64,000 nucleotides of DNA from Agromyces bracchium. GTDB taxonomy: Bacteria; Actinomycetota; Actinomycetes; Actinomycetales; Microbacteriaceae. Where the stretch lies: assembly GCF_009709675.1 (NCBI RefSeq), contig NZ_WMLB01000025.1:124001-188000 (forward strand), given 5' to 3'. Position numbers and translations under genes: made by a program. A model generated the notes under the pieces. The model was not told where the DNA came from. It made no database searches and worked only from the letters and a program-made list of their open reading frames with translations. This document shows, piece after piece, positions 39,999 through 48,843 of this stretch (its first letter is position 1; the number at the start of each line of letters is the position of its first letter).

Positions 39999-40502
39999 AT
40001 GACCGACTCGAAGACCGCATCGAAGTCCGCCGCGCCGATGAGCGGCGCCGACCCCGAGGTCGCCTCGGGCGTCTCCCAGTTCTTCACCCCGCTCGTGCAC
40101 GAGCTCACCGTGCTGGCGATCAACGGCAAGCAGGCGCACTGGAACGTGCGGGGCCGCGACTTCCTCGAGGTGCACGAGTTCCTCGACACGGTCGTCGACC
40201 ACGCGCAGGAGTGGGCCGACCTCGCGGCGGAGCGCGTCGTCGCGCTCGGACTGCCGATCGACGCTCGCATGGCGACGATCGCCTCGAAGTCGGAGGCGAC
40301 GAATCCCAAGGCCGGCTTCAAGCAGTCCGACGACACGATCGCCGACGTCGTCGCCCAGATCGACGTCGCCACGGCACGCGTGAACGCCGCGATCGAAGGG
40401 CTCGAGGAGCTCGACCCGGCCAGCCAGGACGTGGCGATCGCCATCCGGCAGGGACTCGACAAGGACCGCTGGTTCCTGGCTGCGCACGTCAGCGTGAAGT
40501 AG
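39999..40502 (+). CDS. dps: Dps/ferritin-like DNA-binding stress protein
   Basis: 167 residues from the ATG at 39999 with GGAAGGGG upstream (an ATG at 39975 lacks one). Ferroxidase signature HWNVRGRDFLEVHEFLD…EWADLAAERVVALG matches the Dps inter-subunit iron site. Dps dodecamers oxidise and store iron with peroxide and shield DNA. The short lysine/serine N-terminal tail may contribute DNA binding. Confidence 0.9.
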   Translation: MTDSKTASKSAAPMSGADPEVASGVSQFFTPLVHELTVLAINGKQAHWNVRGRDFLEVHEFLDTVVDHAQEWADLAAERVVALGLPIDARMATIASKSEATNPKAGFKQSDDTIADVVAQIDVATARVNAAIEGLEELDPASQDVAIAIRQGLDKDRWFLAAHVSVK

Positions 40503-40572
40503 GCGACGCGCGAGCGCCGAAACTCCGCCGCGAAGGAAAGCGGCATGACGGGCCCGGGTGCAGAATGCCGAC

Positions 40573-41283
40573 ATGGCGGACGCACCCGGGCCCGAGCCGT
40601 CTCCCGAGCCGGAGGCGGGCTCGCCGGCGACGGCCGGGTTGACCGACGCACAGAAGTCGCTCCGCGCGCAGATGCTCGCGACCGAGCACTGGAGCCTGCT
40701 GGCCTCCCGCAGCACGACGCAGAGCGAGGTGCTCACGCGCATCGCGATCTTCCTGACGCTCGTGTCGGCGGGCCTGGTGACGCTCGGCGTGCTCGGCAAC
40801 GCCACGCAGTTCCGCGGCTGGTTCGGCGTGGCCGCCCTCGGGGTGCTGCTGCTGCTCGCGCTGCTCGGCCTCATCACGCAGAAGCGCGCATTCAACGCGT
40901 CGCTCGACGACCTCATGTACGTCGTGGCGATGAATCGCCTGCGTGGCGCGTACCTCGACCTCGATCCCGGCCTCGCGCCCTACTTCATCTCCTCGGCCGA
41001 TGACGACGAGGCCGGCAGCCTCCGCACGTACTACGCATTCGGCCCGCGTCCCGGGCAGATCCTGGCGAGTTCGGCGATGATCATCTCCGTGGTCGAGGGC
41101 GCGGTGCTGGGCCTGTTCGCAGGTGGGGTCGTCCTGGGCCTCGGCGGCGCGATCTGGCTGGCGATCACGCTCGGGGTGATCACCGGGGCGGGGTCGCTCA
41201 TCATCTGGATGGTGGTCGGCTTCCGCGGGTACCGCGCGCTCTTCGAACTCCACGAGCCGCTGCGGACGACGGGCGGCGGATGA
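40573..41283 (+). CDS. Four-helix membrane protein of unknown function
   Basis: 236 residues: proline/acidic N-terminus, two membrane helices (about 58-105), a soluble loop with FNASLDDLMYVVAMNRLRGAYLD, and two more helices (about 165-212). I do not recognise a named family. CAGAAT ends 6 nt before the ATG and there is no Shine-Dalgarno, so a leaderless transcript is likely. Convergent with the response regulator gene. Confidence 0.75.
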   Translation: MADAPGPEPSPEPEAGSPATAGLTDAQKSLRAQMLATEHWSLLASRSTTQSEVLTRIAIFLTLVSAGLVTLGVLGNATQFRGWFGVAALGVLLLLALLGLITQKRAFNASLDDLMYVVAMNRLRGAYLDLDPGLAPYFISSADDDEAGSLRTYYAFGPRPGQILASSAMIISVVEGAVLGLFAGGVVLGLGGAIWLAITLGVITGAGSLIIWMVVGFRGYRALFELHEPLRTTGGG

Positions 41284-41299
41284 CGGGCGTCGGCGCCCG
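41284..41299. terminator. Compact hairpin between convergent genes
   Basis: CGGGCG-TCGG-CGCCCG fills most of the 21-nt gap between the membrane protein gene (+) and the response regulator gene (-). Confidence 0.5.
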
Positions 41300-41304
41300 A
41301 TGGA

Positions 41305-41973
41305 TCAGCGCCGCAGCCAGGCGAGCACCGCGAGCACGCGCCGGTGATCGGTGCCGGAGTCCTCGAGGCCGAGCTTCTGGAAGATCGCGGTGACGTTCTT
41401 CTCGACGGCACCCACGCCGATGAACAGCTGCGATGCGATGCCCGCGTTCGTGCGCCCCTCGGCCATGAGTTCGAGCACCTCGCGCTCGCGCGGCGTGAGC
41501 GAGGCGAGTGGATCGCCGCGACGGGCGAGCAGCTCGCGCACGACCTGCGGGTCGAGCACCGTGCCCCCGTCGCGGATGCGGAGCACCGCATCCTGCAGGT
41601 CGTCGAGCGAGGCGACGCGGTCCTTCAGCAGGTAGCCCATGCCGCCGTCGGCCGACGACAGGAGCTCGTGCGCGTAGGTGCCCTCGACGTACTGGCTGAG
41701 GAGCAGCACCCCGGTGCCCGGGCGACGGCGACGGAGCTCGATGGCCGCGCGCACCCCCTCGTCGCGGAAGGTCGGCGGCATGCGCACGTCGAGCACCGCG
41801 ACATCCGGTGCCGCCGCTTCGAGGTCGTCGAGCAGCGCCTCGGCGTCGCCGTAGGCGCCGACGGTCTCGAACCCCGCCTCGTCGAAGAGCCGCACGAGGC
41901 CCTCGCGGAGGAGCATCGAGTCCTCCGCGAGGACCACGCGGATCGGCGGGGCGGGCGGTGCGGTCTCGCTCAC
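41305..41973 (-). CDS. NarL/LuxR-type response regulator
   Basis: 222 residues from a GTG. Receiver domain with phospho-acceptor Asp62 (VLDVRMPP), then a LuxR-type HTH (about 150-212: LTPREREVLELMAEGRTNAGIASQL). Overlaps the histidine kinase stop by four bases (GTGA). It is the third gene behind a multicopper oxidase, so its regulon may include that enzyme. Confidence 0.92.
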   Translation of the reverse strand: MSETAPPAPPIRVVLAEDSMLLREGLVRLFDEAGFETVGAYGDAEALLDDLEAAAPDVAVLDVRMPPTFRDEGVRAAIELRRRRPGTGVLLLSQYVEGTYAHELLSSADGGMGYLLKDRVASLDDLQDAVLRIRDGGTVLDPQVVRELLARRGDPLASLTPREREVLELMAEGRTNAGIASQLFIGVGAVEKNVTAIFQKLGLEDSGTDHRRVLAVLAWLRR

Positions 41974-43385
41974 GCGCCCACCCTATCGGCGGGCGTGAAC
42001 GGGAAGTGGGCGCCGATCACCGTGGGGCCCTCGGCCGGGCTCTCGACGACCAGCACGCCGCCGAGCCCGCGCACGCGCTCGTCGAGGCCGGCCAGGCCAT
42101 GGCCCGGCAGTGCGACCGCTCCCCCGTGGCCGTTGTCGGTCACCCAGAGGTCGAGCCAGAACCCGGCCACACCCGTGTCGCGCTGGGAGACGCGCAGCCG
42201 GATGGCGCTCGCGCCCGAGTGCTTGGCCGCGTTCGTCAGGAGCTCGGCGGCGATGAAGTAGGCGTTGCGCTCGATGGCGGCCGGAAGGGCAGCATCCGTC
42301 GGAAGCAGCCATTCGAATTCGACCGGCACCGGGCTGCGTGCGGCGAGCGATTCGAGTGCGCTCGCGAGCCCGCGGTCCTGCAGCAGCGGCGGCGCGAAGC
42401 CGCGGGAGAGCGCCCGGAGTTCGTCGAGCGTGTCGCGGGCCTGGTCGCGCGCCTCGGACAGCAGGCCCTTCGCGGCATCGGGATCGGCGTCGAGCTTGCG
42501 CTCGATGGCCGCGAGGTCCATCTGCAGGCGCACGAGCCGCTGCTGCGGGCCGTCGTGGATGTCGCGCTCGAGGCGACGGAGCGCGGCATCCTCGGCCTGC
42601 ACCGCGGCGCCGCGGGAGGCGGCGAGGTGCTGCACCTGGCGTTCGAGCGCCTCCGAGCGCCATGCGCCGAGCATGCCCCGCCCGATGCCGTCGTGCATCC
42701 ACGTGAGCCCGGCCGTCACGAGCGGCAGCGTGAGCAGGAACGCGAGGCCGAGCGCGAACTGCGCGATGACCTCGATCGCGAGCGGGTCGAGGGCGACCGC
42801 CGCGGAACCGCCGGGCCAGACCCGGTCGAGGAACCACTCGACCGGCCACACGTCGCGCGAATCCTGCGGGAGGAAGAGGGCCCAGATCCAGTACGTCACG
42901 CCGCCGAGCGCGATCGAGAGCCACACGACGGTCACGACCCAGCTGAAGAGCGACACGATCGGCGCGACGACCATGCCGTGCAGCAGGTACAGCCAGTAGT
43001 GGCCGTCGACGAACGGGGCGAAGAACGCCCGCCACGGCCCCTCACCGACGGGTGCAGCGGCGTCCCATTGGGGGCGGCGGATGGCGGGCCGCCCCGCCCA
43101 GCCGAGGCGCACGAGTTCGAACATGCCGAACCCGCGGGCGGTGTAGAGCGAGGCGACGACGATGACGAGTCCGACGACGACCACGAGCAGGCTCACGCCC
43201 GTCGAGAAGAGGGTCACGAGCGTCACGAAGGCGACGAGCGCGACGGGGAATCCGAGGAGCAGGTAGCCGAGTTCGCGGGGCAGGCCCGCCCAGAGGCGGC
43301 CGTATCCGCGGCGCCGCGGCGCGGCATCCGTCGTCGTCGCCGGCACGGTGGGGCCGGTCGCAGCGGGGTCAGTGAGCGTGGTCAT
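41970..43385 (-). CDS. Sensor histidine kinase (HisKA_3 type)
   Basis: 471 residues. Membrane segments (about 40-85, 130-175, 205-230) form a multi-pass sensor region. The dimerisation/phospho-acceptor helix RRLERDIHDGPQQRL (His near 277) and an ATPase domain with NAAKHS (N-box), VTDNGHGG and GHGLAGLDERV follow. Its ATG lies inside the end of the multicopper oxidase gene (17-nt overlap). The sensed signal is unknown; a copper or redox cue is an inference from context. Confidence 0.9.
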   Translation of the reverse strand: MTTLTDPAATGPTVPATTTDAAPRRRGYGRLWAGLPRELGYLLLGFPVALVAFVTLVTLFSTGVSLLVVVVGLVIVVASLYTARGFGMFELVRLGWAGRPAIRRPQWDAAAPVGEGPWRAFFAPFVDGHYWLYLLHGMVVAPIVSLFSWVVTVVWLSIALGGVTYWIWALFLPQDSRDVWPVEWFLDRVWPGGSAAVALDPLAIEVIAQFALGLAFLLTLPLVTAGLTWMHDGIGRGMLGAWRSEALERQVQHLAASRGAAVQAEDAALRRLERDIHDGPQQRLVRLQMDLAAIERKLDADPDAAKGLLSEARDQARDTLDELRALSRGFAPPLLQDRGLASALESLAARSPVPVEFEWLLPTDAALPAAIERNAYFIAAELLTNAAKHSGASAIRLRVSQRDTGVAGFWLDLWVTDNGHGGAVALPGHGLAGLDERVRGLGGVLVVESPAEGPTVIGAHFPFTPADRVGA

Positions 43386-44940
43386 GGTCGTTCGTCTCCT
43401 CGGTCATCGTCGCACGCTGACCGGGTGCGACGACCACGAACTGGCCCATCATCCCCTGGTCTTCGTGCTGCAGCAGGTGGCAGTGGTACATGTAGGGCGT
43501 GTCCGGGTCGGCGTGGTCCTCGAACCGGAGGATCAGCTCGTAGCGGCTCCCGGGACGGGCGAGGATCGTGTCCTTCCACCCGGCGAACTCGGCGGGCGGC
43601 GGCGCGGCGTCGATCGCCGCGATGCGGAACTGCACGTCGTGCACGTGGAAGCTGTGCGGCATCTCGCCGGCGTTCTCGACGATCCAGCGTTCGGTGGTGT
43701 CGACCGTGACGGTCTCGTCGACGTGGTCCATGCGCATGGTGCCGCCGTTGATCTCGAACCCGTCGAGCCGGAAGGTGCGCGTCGTCGCGACGTCGCCCTC
43801 GGCGACCTCCGGCAGCTCGCGGAGCCGCTCGGGCAGGTCGGGCGCGGGGTCGAGCGTCTCGGCCGCGCGCAGTTCGAGCACGTCGAACGCGTCGGTCGCG
43901 CCGTTCATCGCGGCGATGGGCGGCTTCAGGCCTGCCGCCTCGGGGGTCATCACCGAGTGCAGTCGCAGCTCCTCGCCGGGTGTCATCCGCACGAGCACCT
44001 CGGCGCGCTCACCGGGCGAGAGCACGACGCGGTCGAGGGCGACGGATGCCTCGAGCAGCCCGCCGTCGGTCGCGATGACGTCGATCGTCCGCCCGTCCTC
44101 CCACCCGAAGGCGTACGTGCGCGCGGTCGAGGCGTTGAGGAGGCGGAGCCGCACGAGCTCGTCGTCGACGTCCGTGAACGGCGCGCGGGCGCCGTTCACG
44201 ACGAGTTCGTCGCCCATGCGGCCCGCGAAGCCGCGGGCGGACGACTCGAGCCGGCCGTCATCGGTGAACGCGGCGTCCTGCACGATGACGGGCAGGTCGT
44301 CGACGCCGTACTCGCGCGGCAGCGGCAGCGCCGCCTCGACGTCGTCGCGGACGAGGAGCATGCCCGCGAGGCCGCGTGCGACGTGCTGCTCCGTCTCGCC
44401 GTGCGGGTGCGGGTGGTACCAGAGCGTCGCCGCCTCCTGGTCGACCTCCCACTCGGGCGACCAGGTCTCGCCGGGGTCGACCATCTGGTGCGGTCCGCCG
44501 TCCATCGCGGCGGGCAGGTGCATGCCGTGCCAGTGCACGGTCGTGGGCTCGTCGAGCGCGTTGGCGACGTCCACGCGGATCCGCTCGCCGCGCTCGGCGA
44601 TGATCGTGGGACCGAGGTGCGCACCGTCGAAGCCCCAGGTCTCGCTCGGCACGCCGGGCGCGAACTCGGTCGTGCCGGCGCGGGCCTCGAGCGAGAACAC
44701 GCGCGTGCCGTCGGCGGCGACGGTCGACTCGGCGATCGGCGGCACGGGCAGCGGGGTGTCGAAGTCGACCTCCCCGATCGTGGAGACGGGGGTCGGGCCG
44801 ACGAGCCCGCAGCCCGCGAAGGCGAGCGCGACGCCCGCGCCGACCACGATCGAGGCGGCCGTCACGGCGAGCGCGCGCGGCCGTCGCGGCCGCGATCGTG
44901 CGCGGTCCGGTCGGGGATGGTGGGCGGTCCGGTGGATCAT
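43369..44940 (-). CDS. Multicopper oxidase lipoprotein (CueO/FtsP/laccase-like)
   Basis: 523 residues. Lipobox FAGC (Cys44) after a basic leader. The four copper-ligand blocks are present: HWHGMH (136-141), YHPHPHG (175-181), HSFHVHD (about 425-435) and YHCHLLQHEDQGMMG (about 480-495). It oxidises Cu(I), phenols or similar donors with reduction of oxygen to water at the cell surface. The tail is histidine-rich (NDHDHAH). It is the first gene of a three-gene unit with a two-component system. Confidence 0.92.
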   Translation of the reverse strand: MIHRTAHHPRPDRARSRPRRPRALAVTAASIVVGAGVALAFAGCGLVGPTPVSTIGEVDFDTPLPVPPIAESTVAADGTRVFSLEARAGTTEFAPGVPSETWGFDGAHLGPTIIAERGERIRVDVANALDEPTTVHWHGMHLPAAMDGGPHQMVDPGETWSPEWEVDQEAATLWYHPHPHGETEQHVARGLAGMLLVRDDVEAALPLPREYGVDDLPVIVQDAAFTDDGRLESSARGFAGRMGDELVVNGARAPFTDVDDELVRLRLLNASTARTYAFGWEDGRTIDVIATDGGLLEASVALDRVVLSPGERAEVLVRMTPGEELRLHSVMTPEAAGLKPPIAAMNGATDAFDVLELRAAETLDPAPDLPERLRELPEVAEGDVATTRTFRLDGFEINGGTMRMDHVDETVTVDTTERWIVENAGEMPHSFHVHDVQFRIAAIDAAPPPAEFAGWKDTILARPGSRYELILRFEDHADPDTPYMYHCHLLQHEDQGMMGQFVVVAPGQRATMTEETNDHDHAH

Positions 44941-45008
44941 GCTTCGAGCCTCGCGGGCGACGCGCGCCCTCCCCAGCCGACGGCCACCCGGATCGGCACG
45001 GGGGTTCG

Positions 45009-45051
45009 CCCCCGCCTGCGCGGGGGTGGACCGGAGGCGGGCTCGCCCGCC
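45009..45051 (-). terminator. Two tandem hairpins after the amidohydrolase gene
   Basis: CCCCCGC-CTGC-GCGGGGG (45009-45026) and GGCGGG-CTCG-CCCGCC (45036-45051) lie between the amidohydrolase stop and the multicopper oxidase start. They probably form a double terminator. Confidence 0.6.
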
Positions 45052-45057
45052 GGTGGG

Positions 45058-46587
45058 TCAGAGCGCGTCGTGCGTGGCGCGTCCGCCGAGCAGCGTGAGC
45101 GCCACCGGCATCCCCCGCAGGTCGTCGACGGATGCCGCGAGCGGATCGCGCTCGACGACGGCGAGGTCGGCCACCATGCCCTCGCGCACCTCGGCGCCGA
45201 CGCCGTCGGTCGAGGCGGCGAGCGCGGCGCGCGCGTCGAGGGCCTGCTCCGGATGCCACGGCTCGCGCCCCGCGCGCGAGCGGCCGACGGCGGCGGCGAT
45301 CGCGATCCACGGGTCGAGGGGTGCCACGGGCGCGTCGGAGCCGAGCGCGAGGTCGACGCCCGCCGCGGCGAGGTCGCGCAGCATGAAGGCGCGGTCGGTG
45401 CGCCCGGCCCAGTAGACGTCGGCGACATCGCGGTCGTCCATCGCGTGCTCGGGCTGCACGCTCGCGACGATGCCGAGCGCGGCGAAGCGGGCCAGGTCGT
45501 CGCGGCGGAGCAGCTGCGCGTGCTCGATCGACGCGCGCCCGCGCCATCCGCCGGGCCGCACGGCCTCGAGCGCGTCGAGCGCGCGTTCGTTCGCCCGGTC
45601 GCCGATGGCGTGGACCGCGGGTGCGAGCCCGATGCGATCGGCGTGGCCCAGGTGCGGGACGAGCTCGTCGTAGGGCACGTTCACGAGGCCGTACGGGTGC
45701 TCGTCGGGCCCGAGCCCGGGGTACGGGTCGACGCACCACGCGGTGCGCGTGTTCAGCGAGCCGTCGGTGATCACCTTGTACGGGCCGACGCGGACGAGCC
45801 CGGCGGTTCCGGCGACCTCGTCGCCGGTGCGGAGGCCCTCGGCCGCGGCGCGGTCCAGGTCGCGCGTGTAGACGCCGAACCGCACACGGAGGGCGTCGGC
45901 GCCGCGCGCCGCGCGGCGAGCCCAGTCGTCGCTGTTCCAGCGCATCTCGAGGTCGACCACGCCGACCACGCCCCGCGCGGCGGCCGCGCGCGACGCCTCA
46001 TCGACCCACGCGTCGAGCACGTCGTCGGGGAGGTCGTCGAGTTCGCGCACCAGCCGGAAGCAGTCGTCCTCGCGGAGCACCCCGCTCTCCCCCGCCGCCT
46101 CGGCGAGCCCGTGCCGCCGCGCCGCGGCGCGGTTCACCCAGCACGAGTGCAGGTCGGCCGACACGAGCACGACCGGCACGTCGCCCGAGACCGCGTCGAG
46201 CGCGTCGATCGTCGGCGCGTCGGGCCAGAGCCCGTCGCGGTAGCCGAAGCCCACGACCTCGTCGGCTCCGCCGGTGACGGATGCCGCGACGCGCGCGACC
46301 GCCTCGGCCGCCGACCCGACGTCGCCGAGGTCGAGCCGCCGCGACACCATCGCCCACTGCGAGAGGTGCACGTGACGGTCCCACAGGCCGGGGACGACCC
46401 AGCGACCGGCGAGTTCGAGGCGCCGGGCTCCGGGCGCGGGCGCCATGCTGCCCGCAGGCGCGACCGTGCGAACGAGGCCGCCGTCCAGGTGGACGTCGAC
46501 GGGCAGCGCCTCGCCGGGCAGGCGTCCGCCGGCGAGCACGAGTGCCTCCGGTGCGGAGCGGCGCGCCGCGGCAACCGCCCCGGTCAT
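45058..46587 (-). CDS. Amidohydrolase family 3 protein (YtcJ-like)
   Basis: 509 residues. Metal-dependent amidohydrolase: PGLWDRHVHLS (metal HxH), VGPYKVITDGSLNTRTAW, APAVHAIGDRANERALDAL, RASIEHAQLL and LGSDAPVAPLDPW. Substrate unknown; family members act on N-substituted amino acids or amides. The ATG overlaps the PaiB gene stop (ATGA). Confidence 0.85.
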   Translation of the reverse strand: MTGAVAAARRSAPEALVLAGGRLPGEALPVDVHLDGGLVRTVAPAGSMAPAPGARRLELAGRWVVPGLWDRHVHLSQWAMVSRRLDLGDVGSAAEAVARVAASVTGGADEVVGFGYRDGLWPDAPTIDALDAVSGDVPVVLVSADLHSCWVNRAAARRHGLAEAAGESGVLREDDCFRLVRELDDLPDDVLDAWVDEASRAAAARGVVGVVDLEMRWNSDDWARRAARGADALRVRFGVYTRDLDRAAAEGLRTGDEVAGTAGLVRVGPYKVITDGSLNTRTAWCVDPYPGLGPDEHPYGLVNVPYDELVPHLGHADRIGLAPAVHAIGDRANERALDALEAVRPGGWRGRASIEHAQLLRRDDLARFAALGIVASVQPEHAMDDRDVADVYWAGRTDRAFMLRDLAAAGVDLALGSDAPVAPLDPWIAIAAAVGRSRAGREPWHPEQALDARAALAASTDGVGAEVREGMVADLAVVERDPLAASVDDLRGMPVALTLLGGRATHDAL

Positions 46588-47285
46588 GCGCGCTCCCCCG
46601 CTGCGGAAGCCGACGCGTCGGCGCCCGACGCATCGGCGCGCGCTGCGCGGGCCGCTCGAAGCACCTCGTGCGTGCGCCGCATCTCCGCGGCGAGCGCGGG
46701 ACTCGCGTACGGTCCGTCGTGCTCGAGCTCCGCGATGATGCGGTCGACGGTCTCGTCGGGCCGGTTCTGGCTCATCTTGTTCTTGGCGACGAACCGCGTG
46801 ATCGGAATGCGGAGGCCGACCGTGCCCGCGGCGATGCGCTCGGCGTACGCGGCGTTCTCGGGGGTCGATCGCATTCCGCGCGGCTCGGGCATGCGCTGTT
46901 CGAAGTGGTCGACGAGGGCGTCGAGCACGCGGAGGTTCTCGTCGGGCTCGAGCAGCTCGGGGGTGCCGTGCAGGTGCGCGGTGACGAAGTTCCAGGTCGG
47001 CACGGCCGGGTTCGCGTCGTACCAGCCGGGCGAGATGTACCCGTGCGGCCCCTGGATGATGACGAGCACCTCGTGCCGGCCGAGCTCGTGGACGACCTCG
47101 TCGGGGCGGCCGACGTGGGTGAGCAGCACGATGCCCTCTGCGGTCTCGTCGAGGAGCACCGGGTAGTGGGAGGCGACGAGCCCCGCGGCATCCGTCATCG
47201 ACACGATGCTCGCCCACGGGTGCTCGCGCACGAGGCGCTTGACGCCGTCCTCGCTCGCGAGGGTGAAGCTCGGGTTCTGTCTCAT
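46584..47285 (-). CDS. PaiB-like FMN-binding negative transcriptional regulator family protein
   Basis: 233 residues. Split-barrel flavin-binding family: LVREHPWASIVS, ASHYPVLLDE, IIQGPHGYISPGWYDANPAVPTWNFVTAHLHG and SQNRPDE are PaiB hallmarks. Bacillus PaiB is reported to repress sporulation and degradative-enzyme genes; most homologues are uncharacterised. AGGAG lies about 10 nt before the ATG. Translationally coupled to the amidohydrolase. Confidence 0.87.
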   Translation of the reverse strand: MRQNPSFTLASEDGVKRLVREHPWASIVSMTDAAGLVASHYPVLLDETAEGIVLLTHVGRPDEVVHELGRHEVLVIIQGPHGYISPGWYDANPAVPTWNFVTAHLHGTPELLEPDENLRVLDALVDHFEQRMPEPRGMRSTPENAAYAERIAAGTVGLRIPITRFVAKNKMSQNRPDETVDRIIAELEHDGPYASPALAAEMRRTHEVLRAARAARADASGADASASAAGERA

Positions 47286-47298
47286 GCGGGTTCCGCTC

Positions 47299-48303
47299 CT
47301 ACGCCTGGCAGTTCGGGCACCAGTACAGCTTCCGGGCGCCCATCTCCTCGAGCACGATGTTCGTGCCGCACACGCGGCAGGGCAGGCCCTCGCGCTTGTA
47401 CACCCAGTGGCGGTCGTCGCGGTTGGCCATGGCGGCGCGCCACGCCAAGCCCTCGAGGCCGTCCATCGTCATCATCTGGCCCGTCTCGACGCCGATGCGG
47501 AGGAGCCGGGCCCAGTCGTGCCAGAGCTCCCGGACGGTCTCCTCGGGCACGAGTCGGCCCGGCGTGTGCGGGTTCAGGCGGGCGCGGAACAGCAGCTCGG
47601 CGCGGTAGACGTTGCCGATGCCGGAGACGACGTTCTGGTCCATGAGCAGCAGGCCGATGGGCGTCGGCTTGCGGCGGACGACGCTCGTGAAGCGCTCCTC
47701 GGCGTCGGGGCCGGCGTCGAGGAGCGGGTCGGGTCCGAGCTTGCCGACCACCTGCTCGACCTGCGTGGGGTCGAGCACCTCGCAGGCGGTGGGGCCGCGG
47801 AGGTCGGCGACGACGGTGTCGGTGAGCAGGCGCACGCGCACCTGCCCGATGGGCTCGGGCGGGAAGGTCTCGAGCGCCGAGCCCTCCTTCTCCGACTCCG
47901 ACATGCGCAGCCTCGTCCGGCGGGGCGCGCCGATCGAGGTGACCGAGTTCTCGCCCGCGGTGTCGAACACGACCGCGTCGGGGTTCGGGCCCTCGAGGAA
48001 GGTGCCCGTCTGGTTGGTCTGGCCCATGCGTCCGTTCGCCGACGCGATCGTGGCATCCAGCAGGATGTCGCCCGCGAAGTCCCACGCGCCGTACATGCCG
48101 AGGTGGACCCTGAGCCACCGGTCGCCCTCGAACCCGAGGAACATCTGCTTGCCCACGGCGCGGGCGTCGACCATCCGCCGCCCGTCGAGGTCGGCCGCAC
48201 CATCGGCGAACCGGCCCTGCGGGCTGGAGGCGCGCACGAGCCGACCGACGAAGTTGCGCTCGAACTGGCGGGTGATGCGGTGGACGGAATGGCCCTCGGG
48301 CAC
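47299..48303 (-). CDS. nei: Fpg/Nei family DNA glycosylase
   Basis: 334 residues from a GTG. N-terminal PEGH gives the catalytic Pro2/Glu3. AVGKQMFLGF carries the conserved beta-loop lysine. The H2TH region is VVRRKPTPIGLLLMDQNVVSGIGNVYRAELLF. A C-terminal zinc finger has CRVC and CPNC. Removes oxidised bases and cleaves the abasic site. Starts 3 nt after the rpiB stop, so the two are co-transcribed. Confidence 0.92.
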   Translation of the reverse strand: MPEGHSVHRITRQFERNFVGRLVRASSPQGRFADGAADLDGRRMVDARAVGKQMFLGFEGDRWLRVHLGMYGAWDFAGDILLDATIASANGRMGQTNQTGTFLEGPNPDAVVFDTAGENSVTSIGAPRRTRLRMSESEKEGSALETFPPEPIGQVRVRLLTDTVVADLRGPTACEVLDPTQVEQVVGKLGPDPLLDAGPDAEERFTSVVRRKPTPIGLLLMDQNVVSGIGNVYRAELLFRARLNPHTPGRLVPEETVRELWHDWARLLRIGVETGQMMTMDGLEGLAWRAAMANRDDRHWVYKREGLPCRVCGTNIVLEEMGARKLYWCPNCQA

Positions 48304-48306
48304 CGG

Positions 48307-48834
48307 CTACTCCGCGGGCGCGCCGACGACGCGACCGGTCGAACCGTCGACGTCGACGCCCTTGCCGGCGATGTCGCCCGTCGTCTCGTACTCCGCGAGC
48401 TGGCCGATGCGTCGCACGTGGCGCTCGTCGCCCGAGAACGGCTCGGCGATGAAGGCGTCGATGTAGCGGATCGCCTCTTCGACCGTGTGCTGTCGCGCGC
48501 CGATCGAGATGACGTTCGCGTCGTTGTGCTGCCGGGCGAGGATCGCGGTGTCCATGCTCCAGACGAGCGCGGCGCGGATACCCGCGACCTTGTTCGCGGC
48601 GATCTGCTCGCCGTTGCCCGAACCGCCGAAGACCACGCCGAGCGTCTTCACGCCGGCCGCCTGGTCGCGGGCTACGGCGAGCGCGGCGTTGATGCAGAAG
48701 GCCGGGTAGTCGTCGAGCGCGTCGTACTCGACGGGACCGTGGTCGACGACCTCGTGCCCGCCGTTGGTGAGGTGGGCCTGGAGCGTCCGGCTGAACTCGA
48801 GGCCGGCGTGGTCGGTCGCGATGTGGATGCGCAT
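48307..48834 (-). CDS. rpiB: Ribose-5-phosphate isomerase B
   Basis: 175 residues. MRIHIATDHAGLEF and GGSGNGEQIAANKVAGIRAAL match the actinobacterial RpiB type, in which the E. coli active-site cysteine is replaced by serine. Interconverts ribose 5-phosphate and ribulose 5-phosphate. TAGACT ends 6 nt before the ATG with no Shine-Dalgarno, indicating a leaderless transcript. Confidence 0.94.
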   Translation of the reverse strand: MRIHIATDHAGLEFSRTLQAHLTNGGHEVVDHGPVEYDALDDYPAFCINAALAVARDQAAGVKTLGVVFGGSGNGEQIAANKVAGIRAALVWSMDTAILARQHNDANVISIGARQHTVEEAIRYIDAFIAEPFSGDERHVRRIGQLAEYETTGDIAGKGVDVDGSTGRVVGAPAE

Positions 48835-48843
48835 GCGGCAAGT

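Noticed and set aside
35934..40916. A very long minus-strand open frame antisense to the large membrane protein gene
   Set aside because: Arg/Asp/Gly-rich text with no family resemblance, and it runs through tRNA-Gly and the dps gene. It is a typical high-GC shadow frame.
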